Part shown: one piece after another, positions 45,203-54,031 of the stretch
Numbering within the stretch: position 1 is the stretch's first letter
Layout of the letters: the number at the start of each line of letters is the position of its first letter
DNA from: Psychrobacter sp. DAB_AL43B
GTDB taxonomy: Bacteria > Pseudomonadota > Gammaproteobacteria > Pseudomonadales > Moraxellaceae
DNA: 64,000 nucleotides
NCBI RefSeq assembly: GCF_900168255.1
Contig: NZ_LT799838.1
Span: 1,984,001-2,048,000, forward strand
Reading direction: 5' to 3'
The notes under the pieces: model-generated
What the model was told of the DNA's origin: nothing
The model's database searches: none
The model's input: the letters and a program-made list of their open reading frames with translations, nothing else
Program-made: the position numbers and the translations under genes

Positions 45203-46075
45203 TTAATTTTTAGCACGCATGAATTGTTTGACGTAGTCATCGGCAGGATGGTGGCGCAAATCACTTGACGTCCCTGTTTGTACCAAGCGTCCTCCATTTA
45301 AAATACTGATACGCTGACCTACTTTAACGGCTTCATCAATATCATGAGTAATAAAGACAATCGTTTTATGCAGACGCTCTTGTAACTCTAGCAATTGATC
45401 TTGCAATTGGGCACGAATAAGCGGGTCAAGCGCAGAGAACGCTTCATCCATGAGTAATATTGGATTGTCTGTCGCCAGAGCACGAGCCAGCCCGACGCGC
45501 TGCTGCATACCACCTGACAGCTCGTCAGGATAGCTTTGCTCCAAGTTTGAAAGCCCAACTTCATTAAGCCAGTGCCGGGCAATCTCATGGCGCGCGCGCG
45601 CGCTCATTTTTCGTACACGTAAACCATAAGCAACGTTCTGTATGACTGTCATATGTGGTACTAAGCCAAAGTGTTGAAATACCATACTGACCGTTTGCTG
45701 GCGATATTGCTGCAAGCCTTTATCATCAAGCTCTAAAATATTTATAGCAGATGGAGAATTTACAGTTTCTAATGCATCAGTAGCGGGTTTGGTATTAATA
45801 GCCGTATCGACCCATATTTTGCCGCTGGTTGGATCAATCAAGCGATTGATATGCCGTATCAATGTCGATTTACCAGAACCTGACAGCCCCATAATACAAT
45901 GTAACTCGCCCGCCTTAATGTTTAAATTGATATCATAAAGGCCGACCGAATAGCCCGTTTGTTCCTTTACCGCAATACTATCCATACCCTCAGCTAGCAA
46001 GGCTAATGCAGACTGTGCTTGTGCGTTACTGGCATTATATATCTTACTAATATTCTCTAGCTGGATATGATTCAT
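45203..46075 (-). CDS. Glycine betaine/proline ABC transporter, ATP-binding protein (ProV-like)
   Basis: The ATPase of an osmoprotectant importer. 290 residues from ATG 46075 (MNHIQLENIS), chosen for its GAGAG upstream; the frame is open for 26 more codons. Walker A is GLSGSGKSTLIRHINR, the signature LSGGMQQRVGLARAL and Walker B ILLMDEAFSALDP. An insertion between the first strands (SNAQAQSALALLAEG) is normal for the ProV/OpuAA group. The tandem CBS domains that sense ionic strength in ProV/OpuA are missing, since the chain ends shortly after the ATPase core. It lies 86 bases after the permease gene. Confidence 0.9.
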   Translation of the reverse strand: MNHIQLENISKIYNASNAQAQSALALLAEGMDSIAVKEQTGYSVGLYDINLNIKAGELHCIMGLSGSGKSTLIRHINRLIDPTSGKIWVDTAINTKPATDALETVNSPSAINILELDDKGLQQYRQQTVSMVFQHFGLVPHMTVIQNVAYGLRVRKMSARARHEIARHWLNEVGLSNLEQSYPDELSGGMQQRVGLARALATDNPILLMDEAFSALDPLIRAQLQDQLLELQERLHKTIVFITHDIDEAVKVGQRISILNGGRLVQTGTSSDLRHHPADDYVKQFMRAKN

Positions 46076-46161
46076 GATGACTCTCGTTATTTTTATTGTT
46101 CCATAGCTTTTATTATCACTAAGGCTATTTACGTATCTGACTTCTATCATCAAGCAAACTA

Positions 46162-48105
46162 CTATCCAATTGGATGTTTGCCTGCGTCAATGGTTTTTTG
46201 CCGCGCGCGCTTGCCTTGCCCAAATGCTTGAGTAATACGGTCGATGATAATCGCTACGATAACGATAGCGGTACCTGCCTGTAATCCCTGACCGATATTG
46301 AGCGTTTGAATAGATTGTAATACATCTTCACCAAGCCCAGGCGCGCCAATCATAGAGGCAAGCACCACCATCGCAAGCGACATCATTACAGCTTGATTAA
46401 TACCTGCCATGATACTGGGTAGCGCTTGCGGCAATTTAATCCAAATAAGCAGTTGCAAATGTGAACTGCCAAATGAACGCCCTGCTTCGACCATCTCATG
46501 GTTGACTTGAGTGATACCCAAAGTCGTCAGACGAATCAATGGCGGCAGCGCATAAATAACCGTCGCAAATAGCGCTGGCACTTTACCAATACCAAACAGC
46601 ATCAGCACCGGTATTAAATACACAAAACTTGGCATAGTCTGCATCACATCTAGTATAGGAGTGACGATCTTGCGGAGCAACTTACTACCCGACATAGCAA
46701 TGCCAATAGGAATACCAATCACCACCGTGACCAATACCGATACTATTAATAGCGCCAACGTGTCAATCAGCGCGCCCCATAATCCAAATGCCCCAATTAA
46801 AAACAAGCCTGCACCGCACGCCAGTGCAAACCAAATCTTACGTACGCCAAACCACGCTAAGACAGTCACTAACGCAATAATCAGCCATGGCGGAATAATG
46901 GTTAATAATCGCTCGATAGGGATGAGTAAATACGTTAGCGCCATCGTACTAATAGCACGGAATACGTCACCGTAATTTTGTACGACGCTTGCTAGTGCCT
47001 TATTAAGTGGCGTCTCAAGTGACCATGAGGGGAAGAACTTTGATGATAAGCCTAATGAGTTCGTATTAGATACTGTTGTATCAGTAGCGATAGTAGCGCC
47101 TGTTAAGCTAATACCTAACTTAGCAGCAAGGTTCTTGGCCGCCTCATTCGATACCCATTCTTGCCACACATTTGGGTTGTCACGCAAAAACGCCAACGCT
47201 TGCTCCTCCCCGCTACGCTTACTTTCACTCATCTCCAAGATAGCGCCATTGAGCTCATCAGAGGTAAACTGTACTTTTTTGAAAACATCCGCCAGCTCAG
47301 GATTGGCAGCGATAAACGGAGTAGATACAGCGATACCTAGAGGTGATACAGGGAATCCAGAAACACAAGCAGATATGCCATCAGCGAGTAGCAAGTCTTG
47401 CCAGCACTCATCTTTATAAGCTGCAAATTCTAACACTGCAAAATCATATTTTGCCATTAAACCAGTAGGCTGCCAATAATAGAACAATAGCGGTTTATGC
47501 TGCTCAAAAGCGGAGGCAATCTCCGCATCGAGAGCAGCACCCGTACCTGGATGCGCATTATTAAACACACTGTCCAAACCGGTATTTTTGAGAAGGCGAG
47601 TATTAAAAATCTCACATGTCCAACCAGATGGACAATTCATAAAGCGTGACTTACCAGGGTTTTCAGGATCCTTAAAAAGCTCAGCGTATTTAGGTAGGTC
47701 CTGATAGCCGCGCAATCCAGGGTTTTCATCCAGCACATACTTAGGAACGTACCAACCTTGAGTCGCCCCGCCTTTCAGCGTATCGCCAATCACTGCGACC
47801 TTATTCTGGGCAATGGCTTGCTCCATGATTGGGGAACGTCCAACCCATTGTTCACCAATGACTTGGATATCATTTTGTGACAATGCCGTTTCAAGCGCCG
47901 GACCTGCACCGGGCACTTCTGTTACTTGACAGCCGTAACCACTCTCAGCGATATATTTGAGTACACCCGTGGTGAACTGTCCACTCTCCCACGTTAGCGC
48001 TCCAAACTTAATCGGCGTGTCACAAGTTGGCAAGGCGGCTGATACTGGTGGAGACAGTAATAGCGAGCTTATGAGCAATAAGCTAAATGCAATCCATTGG
48101 CGCAC
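46162..48105 (-). CDS. Glycine betaine ABC transporter, fused substrate-binding protein and permease
   Basis: A 647-residue fusion. A signal peptide (about 1-23, SLLLISSLLLSPPVSA) leads to an OpuAC/ProX-like binding domain to about residue 330 (YGCQVTEVPGAGPALETALSQND, IGEQWVGRSP, NCPSGWTCEIFNTRLL), then a ProW-like permease from about residue 395 with six or more helices and the coupling motif EAGRSFGSSHLQLLIWIKLPQALPSIMAGINQAVM. The tail is KRARQKTIDAGK. In OpuA of Lactococcus the binding domain follows the permease; here it comes first. Which betaine is bound is not readable, though the aromatic-rich QWVGRSP and YYWQP regions fit quaternary amines. Confidence 0.9.
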   Translation of the reverse strand: MRQWIAFSLLLISSLLLSPPVSAALPTCDTPIKFGALTWESGQFTTGVLKYIAESGYGCQVTEVPGAGPALETALSQNDIQVIGEQWVGRSPIMEQAIAQNKVAVIGDTLKGGATQGWYVPKYVLDENPGLRGYQDLPKYAELFKDPENPGKSRFMNCPSGWTCEIFNTRLLKNTGLDSVFNNAHPGTGAALDAEIASAFEQHKPLLFYYWQPTGLMAKYDFAVLEFAAYKDECWQDLLLADGISACVSGFPVSPLGIAVSTPFIAANPELADVFKKVQFTSDELNGAILEMSESKRSGEEQALAFLRDNPNVWQEWVSNEAAKNLAAKLGISLTGATIATDTTVSNTNSLGLSSKFFPSWSLETPLNKALASVVQNYGDVFRAISTMALTYLLIPIERLLTIIPPWLIIALVTVLAWFGVRKIWFALACGAGLFLIGAFGLWGALIDTLALLIVSVLVTVVIGIPIGIAMSGSKLLRKIVTPILDVMQTMPSFVYLIPVLMLFGIGKVPALFATVIYALPPLIRLTTLGITQVNHEMVEAGRSFGSSHLQLLIWIKLPQALPSIMAGINQAVMMSLAMVVLASMIGAPGLGEDVLQSIQTLNIGQGLQAGTAIVIVAIIIDRITQAFGQGKRARQKTIDAGKHPIG

Positions 48106-48446
48106 GGCATGTCCTATTTATCATTTTTATCGTGACTAGAATGACTATCCTTTAGCTTAATAAAACTGATTTTTAACCAAGCCTTTATTGCTAGACATCC
48201 ATTTAAAAGTAACAGCAATATCGTTTAGACTCACTACAAAGTGTAGCGATTTATAAGACTGATAACAAATGTTTATTTGTCAATCATTAAGACTACTCTC
48301 TACATTTTAATGGTCATAAAAGATATGGCTGTTAAGCTTGATAAAATTCAAAATTTAATTGTATATAAAAAAATAGCACCTACCTGAGTAGATGCTATTA
48401 ATTACAGAAAATCTGTATGCATATTTAAAATTATTACTCTAAAGCT
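48106..48446. promoter_or_regulatory. Intergenic region with a dyad upstream of the betaine transporter
   Basis: It contains ACAAAT-gttt-ATTTGT (48265-48280) within GATaACAAAT...ATTTGTcaATC, a possible operator in the promoter area of the betaine transporter, plus the terminator of the aldehyde dehydrogenase gene (48367-48399). No gene otherwise. Confidence 0.35.
48367..48399 (-). terminator. Terminator after the aldehyde dehydrogenase gene
   Basis: On the minus strand AATAGCATCTACTCAGGTAG pairs back as AATAGC...GCTATT with inner CTAC/GTAG and ends in a T tract. Confidence 0.8.
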
Positions 48447-49934
48447 CTATTTCAAGAACAGCGCCATGGCCTTTTTAAATAAGCCACCATACGGCGGTAA
48501 TAAGATATTCAGACCGTTAATTCTGGATTGTATAAAGATTGGCTTCATATGGCTTAAACGCTCAAAGCCCGCTTTACCATGATACGCCCCTGTACCTGAG
48601 TCGCCAACACCGCCAAATGGTAAGTCATGCTGCACCACATGCATAACAACTTCATTAATACAGAGACCGCCCGATACTGTGTGGGTACGAACCTTGTCTA
48701 TGTCACGGTTATTATCACCGAATACATATAGCGCTAACGGACGTGGACGCTCGTTGATGAAGGCAATGGCGTCATCAAGGGTGTCGTAATGCATTAACGG
48801 TAGGATGGGTGCAAAGATTTCATTTTGCATCACGTCACTATCAGGAGCAGGCTCGCTGACAATTACCGGCGGCATTAGACGAGTTTCAACATTAGAGTCA
48901 GCAGCAGTAAGCTTATGAACACCCTCACCTGACAAACTGTCTAAATATCCTTTAACCCGTTTAAATTGCTCACCATTGATAATGCGCGAGTAGTCAGGGT
49001 TGTCTTCTATATTAGGATAGTGCTTTTCCATCCACTCTCTTGCTAGACGAATAAACTCTTCATGATATTGACGCTGGATGAGCACATAGTCAGGCGCAAT
49101 ACAGGTCTGACCTGCATTCAGGGTTTTGCCCATCATCACACGGTTGACGGCGTTTTCTAAGTTTGCACCTTCTAAAACTACCACAGGAGACTTACCACCC
49201 AGCTCAAGCGTGACTGGCGTTAAATTAGGAGCCGCAGCCGCCATGACCTTTTTGCCGACCGCTGTAGAGCCGGTATACAGCAGATGGTCAAAAGGCAATT
49301 TACTAAATTCTTCAGCAATCTCAACCTCACCAATCACCACACAAACCATATCGGGTGAAAAATAACGCGAAATAGTATCTGCAAAGGTTTGCGCAAATTG
49401 TGGCGCCGCTTCACTCATTTTAATCATAATGCGGTTGCCAGCGGTGAGCGCATCAATCATTGGTCCTATTGCCAAAAACAATGGGTAGTTCCAAGGAACC
49501 ATAATACCAACCACGCCCAATGGTTGTGGCAGGATCTCATTGTGTGCAGGCATATAAAGCGCTGAAATCGATACACGCTGCGCTTTCATCCATCTTTTAC
49601 CGTGTTTTTTAGCATGACTGATACCAGTAAAGCTAGGGAATAACTCGGCAAACTGAGTTTCTGACTCACTACGATAGCCAAAGTCTGCGCTAATAGACTT
49701 AGCAAGCAATGCTTGATTATCACTCAGCATCACCTCTAAATTATCAAGTTGATTTGCACGAGTGGCCCAATCATTAATGGGTTGAGTACGGCTTAATTTT
49801 TTCAAGCGTGAAAATTGCGCCTGCATATCAGCCACTGTCTTGACGGTACTAAGCGAGTCATACTCATTGTAAGTATCGTTCGTATTTTCGGCCTGATTGT
49901 TTTGGGCTTGATTGTTCTGATTATTGTCTGTCAT
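48447..49934 (-). CDS. Coniferyl-type aldehyde dehydrogenase
   Basis: A 495-residue NAD(P)-dependent aldehyde dehydrogenase. The catalytic cysteine is in AGQTCIAPDYVLI and the general base in TLELGGKSPVVV; PWNYPLFLAIGPMIDALTAGNRIMIKMSEAAP is the nucleotide-binding region. The pattern (ADFGYRSESETQFAELFPS, KAQRVSISALYMPAHNEI) is that of the coniferyl aldehyde dehydrogenase group (CalB), which includes medium-chain and aromatic aldehyde enzymes. The first 28 residues are Asn/Gln-rich. Its position beside a betaine transporter might suggest betaine aldehyde, but the subfamily does not support that. Confidence 0.88.
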   Translation of the reverse strand: MTDNNQNNQAQNNQAENTNDTYNEYDSLSTVKTVADMQAQFSRLKKLSRTQPINDWATRANQLDNLEVMLSDNQALLAKSISADFGYRSESETQFAELFPSFTGISHAKKHGKRWMKAQRVSISALYMPAHNEILPQPLGVVGIMVPWNYPLFLAIGPMIDALTAGNRIMIKMSEAAPQFAQTFADTISRYFSPDMVCVVIGEVEIAEEFSKLPFDHLLYTGSTAVGKKVMAAAAPNLTPVTLELGGKSPVVVLEGANLENAVNRVMMGKTLNAGQTCIAPDYVLIQRQYHEEFIRLAREWMEKHYPNIEDNPDYSRIINGEQFKRVKGYLDSLSGEGVHKLTAADSNVETRLMPPVIVSEPAPDSDVMQNEIFAPILPLMHYDTLDDAIAFINERPRPLALYVFGDNNRDIDKVRTHTVSGGLCINEVVMHVVQHDLPFGGVGDSGTGAYHGKAGFERLSHMKPIFIQSRINGLNILLPPYGGLFKKAMALFLK

Positions 49935-50348
49935 TTATATTCCTTTTCATATGCGTTAGAGTCGGCACGCTATATTAAGTTTAAGACTCTATATTTTTTA
50001 TTAGACACTGTGTTTATATAAATATCTTACCTACACAGTAGCGTCTAATAATGAAAGCTGATGAGATTCCATTCAATGCGTTCTATTCAATAGCATTTAA
50101 TGTAGCGCATTGACCAACAAATGAACAGCACCTTTAATTGACTACTGGGTTTGTATAAGATGCGTGTCCGTTAGCTGATACGTGATTGATATTTCACGGT
50201 GTTTTTAGACTAGCTATAGAAGTGAAGGCTTAAAAAATGAGACAATTATTCTTAAAATTTAAATTTGGGCGACAATATTAAAACTGCTACACTCAATATT
50301 AGCTAGACACATCCATCTGAACAACAAAACTATAAGACAGCCACTCTC
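49935..50348. other. Intergenic region between divergent genes
   Basis: About 410 AT-rich bases between the divergent aldehyde dehydrogenase gene and lipB. It must hold both promoters. No clear operator or hairpin was identified. Confidence 0.4.
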
Positions 50349-51209
50349 ATGCAAAACGCCAGCCAACCGCTTAATGATACACTTATCACAAAATCGCTCT
50401 CAACCGCCGATTATGTTCCTACCCTCGATGCCATGCTATCGCGTACATTAGCGCGTATTGCCCTCAAAAAAGAGCAAGGGCTGCGTACTCCTGATGAGTT
50501 ATGGATTGTCGATCACAATGACGTCTATACACTTGGACAAGCCGGTAAAGAAGAGCATATCTTACAGCGTACTAACACGCCTATTATTAAGACAGATCGT
50601 GGTGGTCAGGTGACATGGCACGGGCACGGTCAGCTGGTTATTTATTGGTTGTTTGACTTAAATAGCTTAGGCTGGAGTGTACGCAATATGGTCTCGCATG
50701 CTGAACAAGCCATCGAAGATCTGGTCAATGACTGTGTAAAAAGCCCATCATCATCTGACCCCATTCATATCAGCGCCCGTGCTCGCCGTGATGCACCCGG
50801 TGTTTACTTATATGCTGACACCTCTGAAGAAAACAATAGAGATACAGATGTAGAAGCATCTGCTGCTGACATAGATATCGATATCGATAATACAATTATG
50901 CTGGGGAAAATTGCTTCGCTCGGCTTCAAAATTAAGCATGGTTTTAGCTACCATGGTATCGCCATTAATTTAAATTGTGATTTATCAGCATTTAATGCCA
51001 TTAATCCGTGCGGTTACGCTGGGATGCAAATGTTACGGCTGGCCGATTTTGTCAATATGGATAAACAGACGGACCAAGCGCTCAATGAAAAATCCGCGAC
51101 CGATATTTCCAAATCGCTCACTTATGAGCAAGTCACTCAAAAACTTATAGACAATATCGCTGAGCGTCATGCAGGACGTATCAAATTGCGAGCACTAGCG
51201 CCAAAGTAA
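50349..51209 (+). CDS. lipB: Octanoyl-[acyl carrier protein]:protein transferase LipB, with acidic insertion
   Basis: Transfers octanoyl groups from acyl carrier protein to lipoyl domains, the first step of lipoate synthesis. 286 residues versus the usual 210-240. RGGQVTWHGHGQLVIYW, GKIASLGFKIKHGFSYHGIAIN (with the catalytic Lys) and NPCGYAGM (the catalytic Cys) are all present. A hydrophilic acidic insertion of about 35 residues (DTSEENNRDTDVEAS, then a DIDIDIDN run) sits between the dimer-proximal strands and the catalytic Lys, explaining most of the extra length. lipA is not in the window. Confidence 0.95.
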   Translation: MQNASQPLNDTLITKSLSTADYVPTLDAMLSRTLARIALKKEQGLRTPDELWIVDHNDVYTLGQAGKEEHILQRTNTPIIKTDRGGQVTWHGHGQLVIYWLFDLNSLGWSVRNMVSHAEQAIEDLVNDCVKSPSSSDPIHISARARRDAPGVYLYADTSEENNRDTDVEASAADIDIDIDNTIMLGKIASLGFKIKHGFSYHGIAINLNCDLSAFNAINPCGYAGMQMLRLADFVNMDKQTDQALNEKSATDISKSLTYEQVTQKLIDNIAERHAGRIKLRALAPK

Positions 51210-51413
51210 AAAGTAAATTGATTGAGTCTCTTTTTGCATAATCCTTTTTTGCATAATATCGTGCGCGCTTAGACTTAAGCATTGTGAGAAAATTTGATTC
51301 AAACTTGTTATAATCGTCAGCGGCACAAGTTGGGCGCAGCAACAATCCTTGTACGCCAACCTTTATCCTTTTACGACTCAAACATTCATAACAAAAGCAA
51401 ATTGGAGTATTTT

Positions 51414-51944
51414 ATGGCAGATTTCAATAAAATTTTAGACGCAGGTGACGTCGACGGTGGCATCATTAACGTGGTAATAGAAATTCCAACAGGTAGCAGC
51501 CATAAAATTGAGTGGAATCGCGAATTGGCTGTATTTGAGCTTGATCGTATTGATCCACAAATTTTTGCCAAACCTTGCAACTATGGTTTTATCCCGCAAA
51601 CGCTTGATGAAGATGGCGATGAGTTGGACGCATTAATCATCACTGAATACCCATTAACGACTGGCATTTTCTTAAAAGCTAAAGTTATCGGTGTTATGAA
51701 GTTCGTTGATGATGGCGAAGTGGATGACAAAATTGTCGTCGTACCAGCGGATGACCGCAATAATGGCAATGCTTATAACAGCTTAGCTGATTTGCCTGAA
51801 CAGCTTATCAAACAATTAGAATTCCATTTCAGCCATTATAAAGACCTTAAAAAAGCCGGTACAACGGTTGTCGAATCTTGGGGTGATGTTGCAGAAGCCA
51901 AAGAAGTGATTAAAGAGTCTATTCAGCGCTGGAAAGACATATAA
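51414..51944 (+). CDS. ppa: Inorganic pyrophosphatase
   Basis: A 176-residue family I pyrophosphatase, hydrolysing PPi to drive biosynthesis. Conserved metal- and phosphate-binding residues are in EIPTGSSHKIEWN, CNYGFIPQTLDEDGDELDALI (the PPase signature) and VPADDRN. ATG 51414 follows TTGGAG by eight bases and starts MADFNKILDAGD; the open frame continues 40 codons upstream but without family-like sequence. A strong terminator closes the gene. Confidence 0.97.
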   Translation: MADFNKILDAGDVDGGIINVVIEIPTGSSHKIEWNRELAVFELDRIDPQIFAKPCNYGFIPQTLDEDGDELDALIITEYPLTTGIFLKAKVIGVMKFVDDGEVDDKIVVVPADDRNNGNAYNSLADLPEQLIKQLEFHFSHYKDLKKAGTTVVESWGDVAEAKEVIKESIQRWKDI

Positions 51945-52025
51945 ACGATAGCCGTTTTACTTTAAAAGTAAACCAGCCCTGATAGTTTATAAAATGAGGT
52001 TTATCATAAGTAAGATAAACTTTAT

Positions 52026-52066
52026 AAAAAATACCGCAGACACGCTGATGACTGCGGTATTTTTTT
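52026..52066 (+). terminator. Terminator after ppa
   Basis: AAAAATACCGCAG / CTGCGGTATTTTTTT around a 12-base loop. Confidence 0.9.
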
Positions 52067-52145
52067 GCTTGAATTCCGCTCGTATAAAATGGTTATAATA
52101 ACCCATATCATACCTACCTATTATCACGCTCAAATAAGGACAGTC

Positions 52146-52610
52146 ATGTTTGACTCTGATTCAGGCTCAAAGCCTACCAATGCAAAGTTGCCAAGGACAG
52201 TTATTATGATGGTCGAAAAAGGCAATCTGGTAATGGCGATTAAGACTTTAGCCGCCGATGAAAATATCAGTATGGATGCCGCTAAATCTCGGATAGATGC
52301 TTACGAGCTAAAGCTGAAGAACGAGCAACAGCAAAAACTTAATACTATCGCCAATAAACAAGGTATACCGAGTCAAGCCTTTAGCTTTGATAGAGAGCCG
52401 GTTGAGGAAGAAACGGAGCGCTTGATTAAGAGTCGGGTCAAGTCTACCCCGCCCGAACAAGGTTTCCAAAGCTTACAAGATGGTGTCGACAGTCAACTCA
52501 ATGATTTGGGCTATAAAAAGCCACTGTTGCCCTATTGGGCAAAACGATTATTAATTATCGCGATCATCATGGCAGGATTGTTTTGGATATTATGGCGTGT
52601 GTTTGGCTAG
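52146..52610 (+). CDS. Hypothetical protein with L7/L12-like helix motif and C-terminal membrane anchor
   Basis: A 154-residue protein. Residues 20-58 (VIMMVEKGNLVMAIKTLAADENISMDAAKSRIDAYE) resemble the short helical unit of ribosomal protein L7/L12 C-terminal domain or related K[x]IxxxR...LxEAKxxVE modules seen in small tail-anchored proteins. A charged middle and a final segment WAKRLLIIAIIMAGLFWILWRVFG give a C-terminal single membrane helix. The start is ATG 52146 with AAGGACAG upstream. The function is unknown. It follows ppa after its terminator. Confidence 0.65.
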   Translation: MFDSDSGSKPTNAKLPRTVIMMVEKGNLVMAIKTLAADENISMDAAKSRIDAYELKLKNEQQQKLNTIANKQGIPSQAFSFDREPVEEETERLIKSRVKSTPPEQGFQSLQDGVDSQLNDLGYKKPLLPYWAKRLLIIAIIMAGLFWILWRVFG

Positions 52611-52750
52611 TCTGTTTTAAGTGGTTCCTTTATAGCAGTCTATTTTGAGTGGTCTGTTAATAGGTTTGAAGGCTGAAATAGCTGGTTCCGCTAGGGTATA
52701 GTTTTTTCTAACTATCTCTATTACTTTAAATATGAACAAAGGACATCAAG

Positions 52751-53074
52751 ATGAATAAAGAACTACCGAATGATGATACTGGGAATGCATTGCAAAGATT
52801 AAAAGATGATGGAACAGATTTGACAAAAATGATTGAAATGGATTTTTTTATCTCAGTACCATCTGAGAGTTTTGGAATTTTAATAATAGAAAAAATTAAG
52901 GAAGCTTTACCAAATGCTACTTTCGACATTGAAGAAGAAGAAGATTTTACATGCTATTGCAAAATATCCATGATTCCTAGCTATGATGATGTAGTAGAAA
53001 CTGAATCATTACTGAATGCTATAGCAAAGCCGTATGGTGGTTATATAGATGGTTTTGGATCTTTTGGTAATTAA
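52751..53074 (+). CDS. RraB family (ribonuclease E inhibitor-like) protein
   Basis: A 107-residue acidic protein. ELPNDDTGNALQRLKDDGTDLTKMIEMDFFISVP, the DFTCYCKISMIPSYDDVV segment and the closing PYGGYIDGFGSFGN correspond to the RraB fold order. RraB of E. coli binds RNase E and modulates mRNA decay; many family members in other bacteria are single-domain proteins of untested role. GGACATCAAGATG gives the start. AT content is high and the gene borders a decayed patch (53100-53900), so recent gain is possible. Confidence 0.85.
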   Translation: MNKELPNDDTGNALQRLKDDGTDLTKMIEMDFFISVPSESFGILIIEKIKEALPNATFDIEEEEDFTCYCKISMIPSYDDVVETESLLNAIAKPYGGYIDGFGSFGN

Positions 53075-53447
53075 ATCAAAAACCAACCTTTGAGCTATAC
53101 TGAAGAAACTGTAGAGATAAACATTGTAGATTTTAATCAGACAGCTCAGTGGTTATAACCCATACTATTAATTTCATAGTCATGAAAATCATATCTAACA
53201 CCAGCAGTTCGAAGCCTATATAGCGCAACGAATATCTTCCCATAATGGTGTTAAATCGCTACCTTTTTACGGTCTGAAATGGGCGGTAGAAAACCCGAAA
53301 AACCCCCGATTATTCCCATAGCAGACGTTATGACAAATGAATTTAGAACCGAAAAAGTTATCAAGTAGATAACTATAGAGATATCTCACACCATGCTATT
53401 AGTTTGCATATATAATTAATGACATCAATAGTAAGTAGAAAAAAGTC
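53075..53447. other. Intergenic region with a possible coding remnant
   Basis: A frame open for 40 codons without a start (53199-53318) reads QQFEAYIAQRI ... GLKWAVENPKNPRLFP, then a stop. It looks protein-like and may be the tail of a lost gene; I do not recognise the family. Confidence 0.3.
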
Positions 53448-53853
53448 ATGCCACTGCTTAAGTTTTCGGTCGTAAATAAAACAACGATTTTTTTAATAGC
53501 GGCGATGTTCTCCGCCTCGGCTATGGCAATGGATTTTAATCAACCAGAACGATTAGCCTATCAAGGCGATGCTATATCTCAATCAAACCCTGAAGTGATG
53601 TACTACAAGGGGCAAAGAGAGCGTAAGAATTATATTGAATCAGCTAAATCTTATCAAAAATTTGCCGACAAAGGCGATGTTAGAGCTCACACCGTCTTTG
53701 CAATAAATATAACAATAGCCAAAATATGCGTCAAGATTATATCAAAGCAAGTGAGTTGTATTGAAAATTAGCCAGCTAATGGAATACTAGTGCTCAATAT
53801 AGTGTTGGCAATTATTACTACTACAAGAGCAGAGGTGTGCGTTAAAATAAAGA
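53448..53853 (+). pseudogene. Degraded Sel1-repeat secreted protein
   Basis: The intact-looking start encodes a signal peptide (MPLLKFSVVNKTTIFLIAAMF, cleavage near SAMA-M) and a first Sel1-like helix pair (YIESAKSYQKFADKGDVRAHTVFA). Near 53705 the frame shifts. The continuing frame reads YNNSQNMRQDYIKASELY, stop, KLAS, stop, WNTSAQYSVGNYYYY then GVR, stop, a recognisable second repeat. The stops sit where Trp and Gln codons are expected, as after transitions. Sel1 proteins act in periplasmic protein contacts or as immunity-like partners; this copy should be dead. Confidence 0.75.
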
Positions 53854-53972
53854 TAACGCAAACGCACTTTCAAACATTAAATAAAAGATAGTTCGCATTT
53901 CTAACCATACGCTAGCTAAAAAAACACCGCTATCCTATCCGTCTATATCATTATCAATAATTTTAAGGCATT

Positions 53973-54000
53973 AAAAAAGGACGCTGCAGCATCCTTTTTT
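53973..54000 (-). terminator. Terminator after acr1
   Basis: AAAAAAGGA-GCTGCAGC-TCCTTTTTT style stem; symmetric tracts, 30 bases past the acr1 stop. Confidence 0.8.
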
Positions 54001-54031
54001 ATTTTAGGTCAAGGCTAATAAAAACCCTATT

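Noticed and set aside
48447..49934. Betaine aldehyde dehydrogenase
   Set aside because: The residues around the catalytic Cys and the N-terminal pattern are of the coniferyl aldehyde type, despite the neighbouring betaine transporter.
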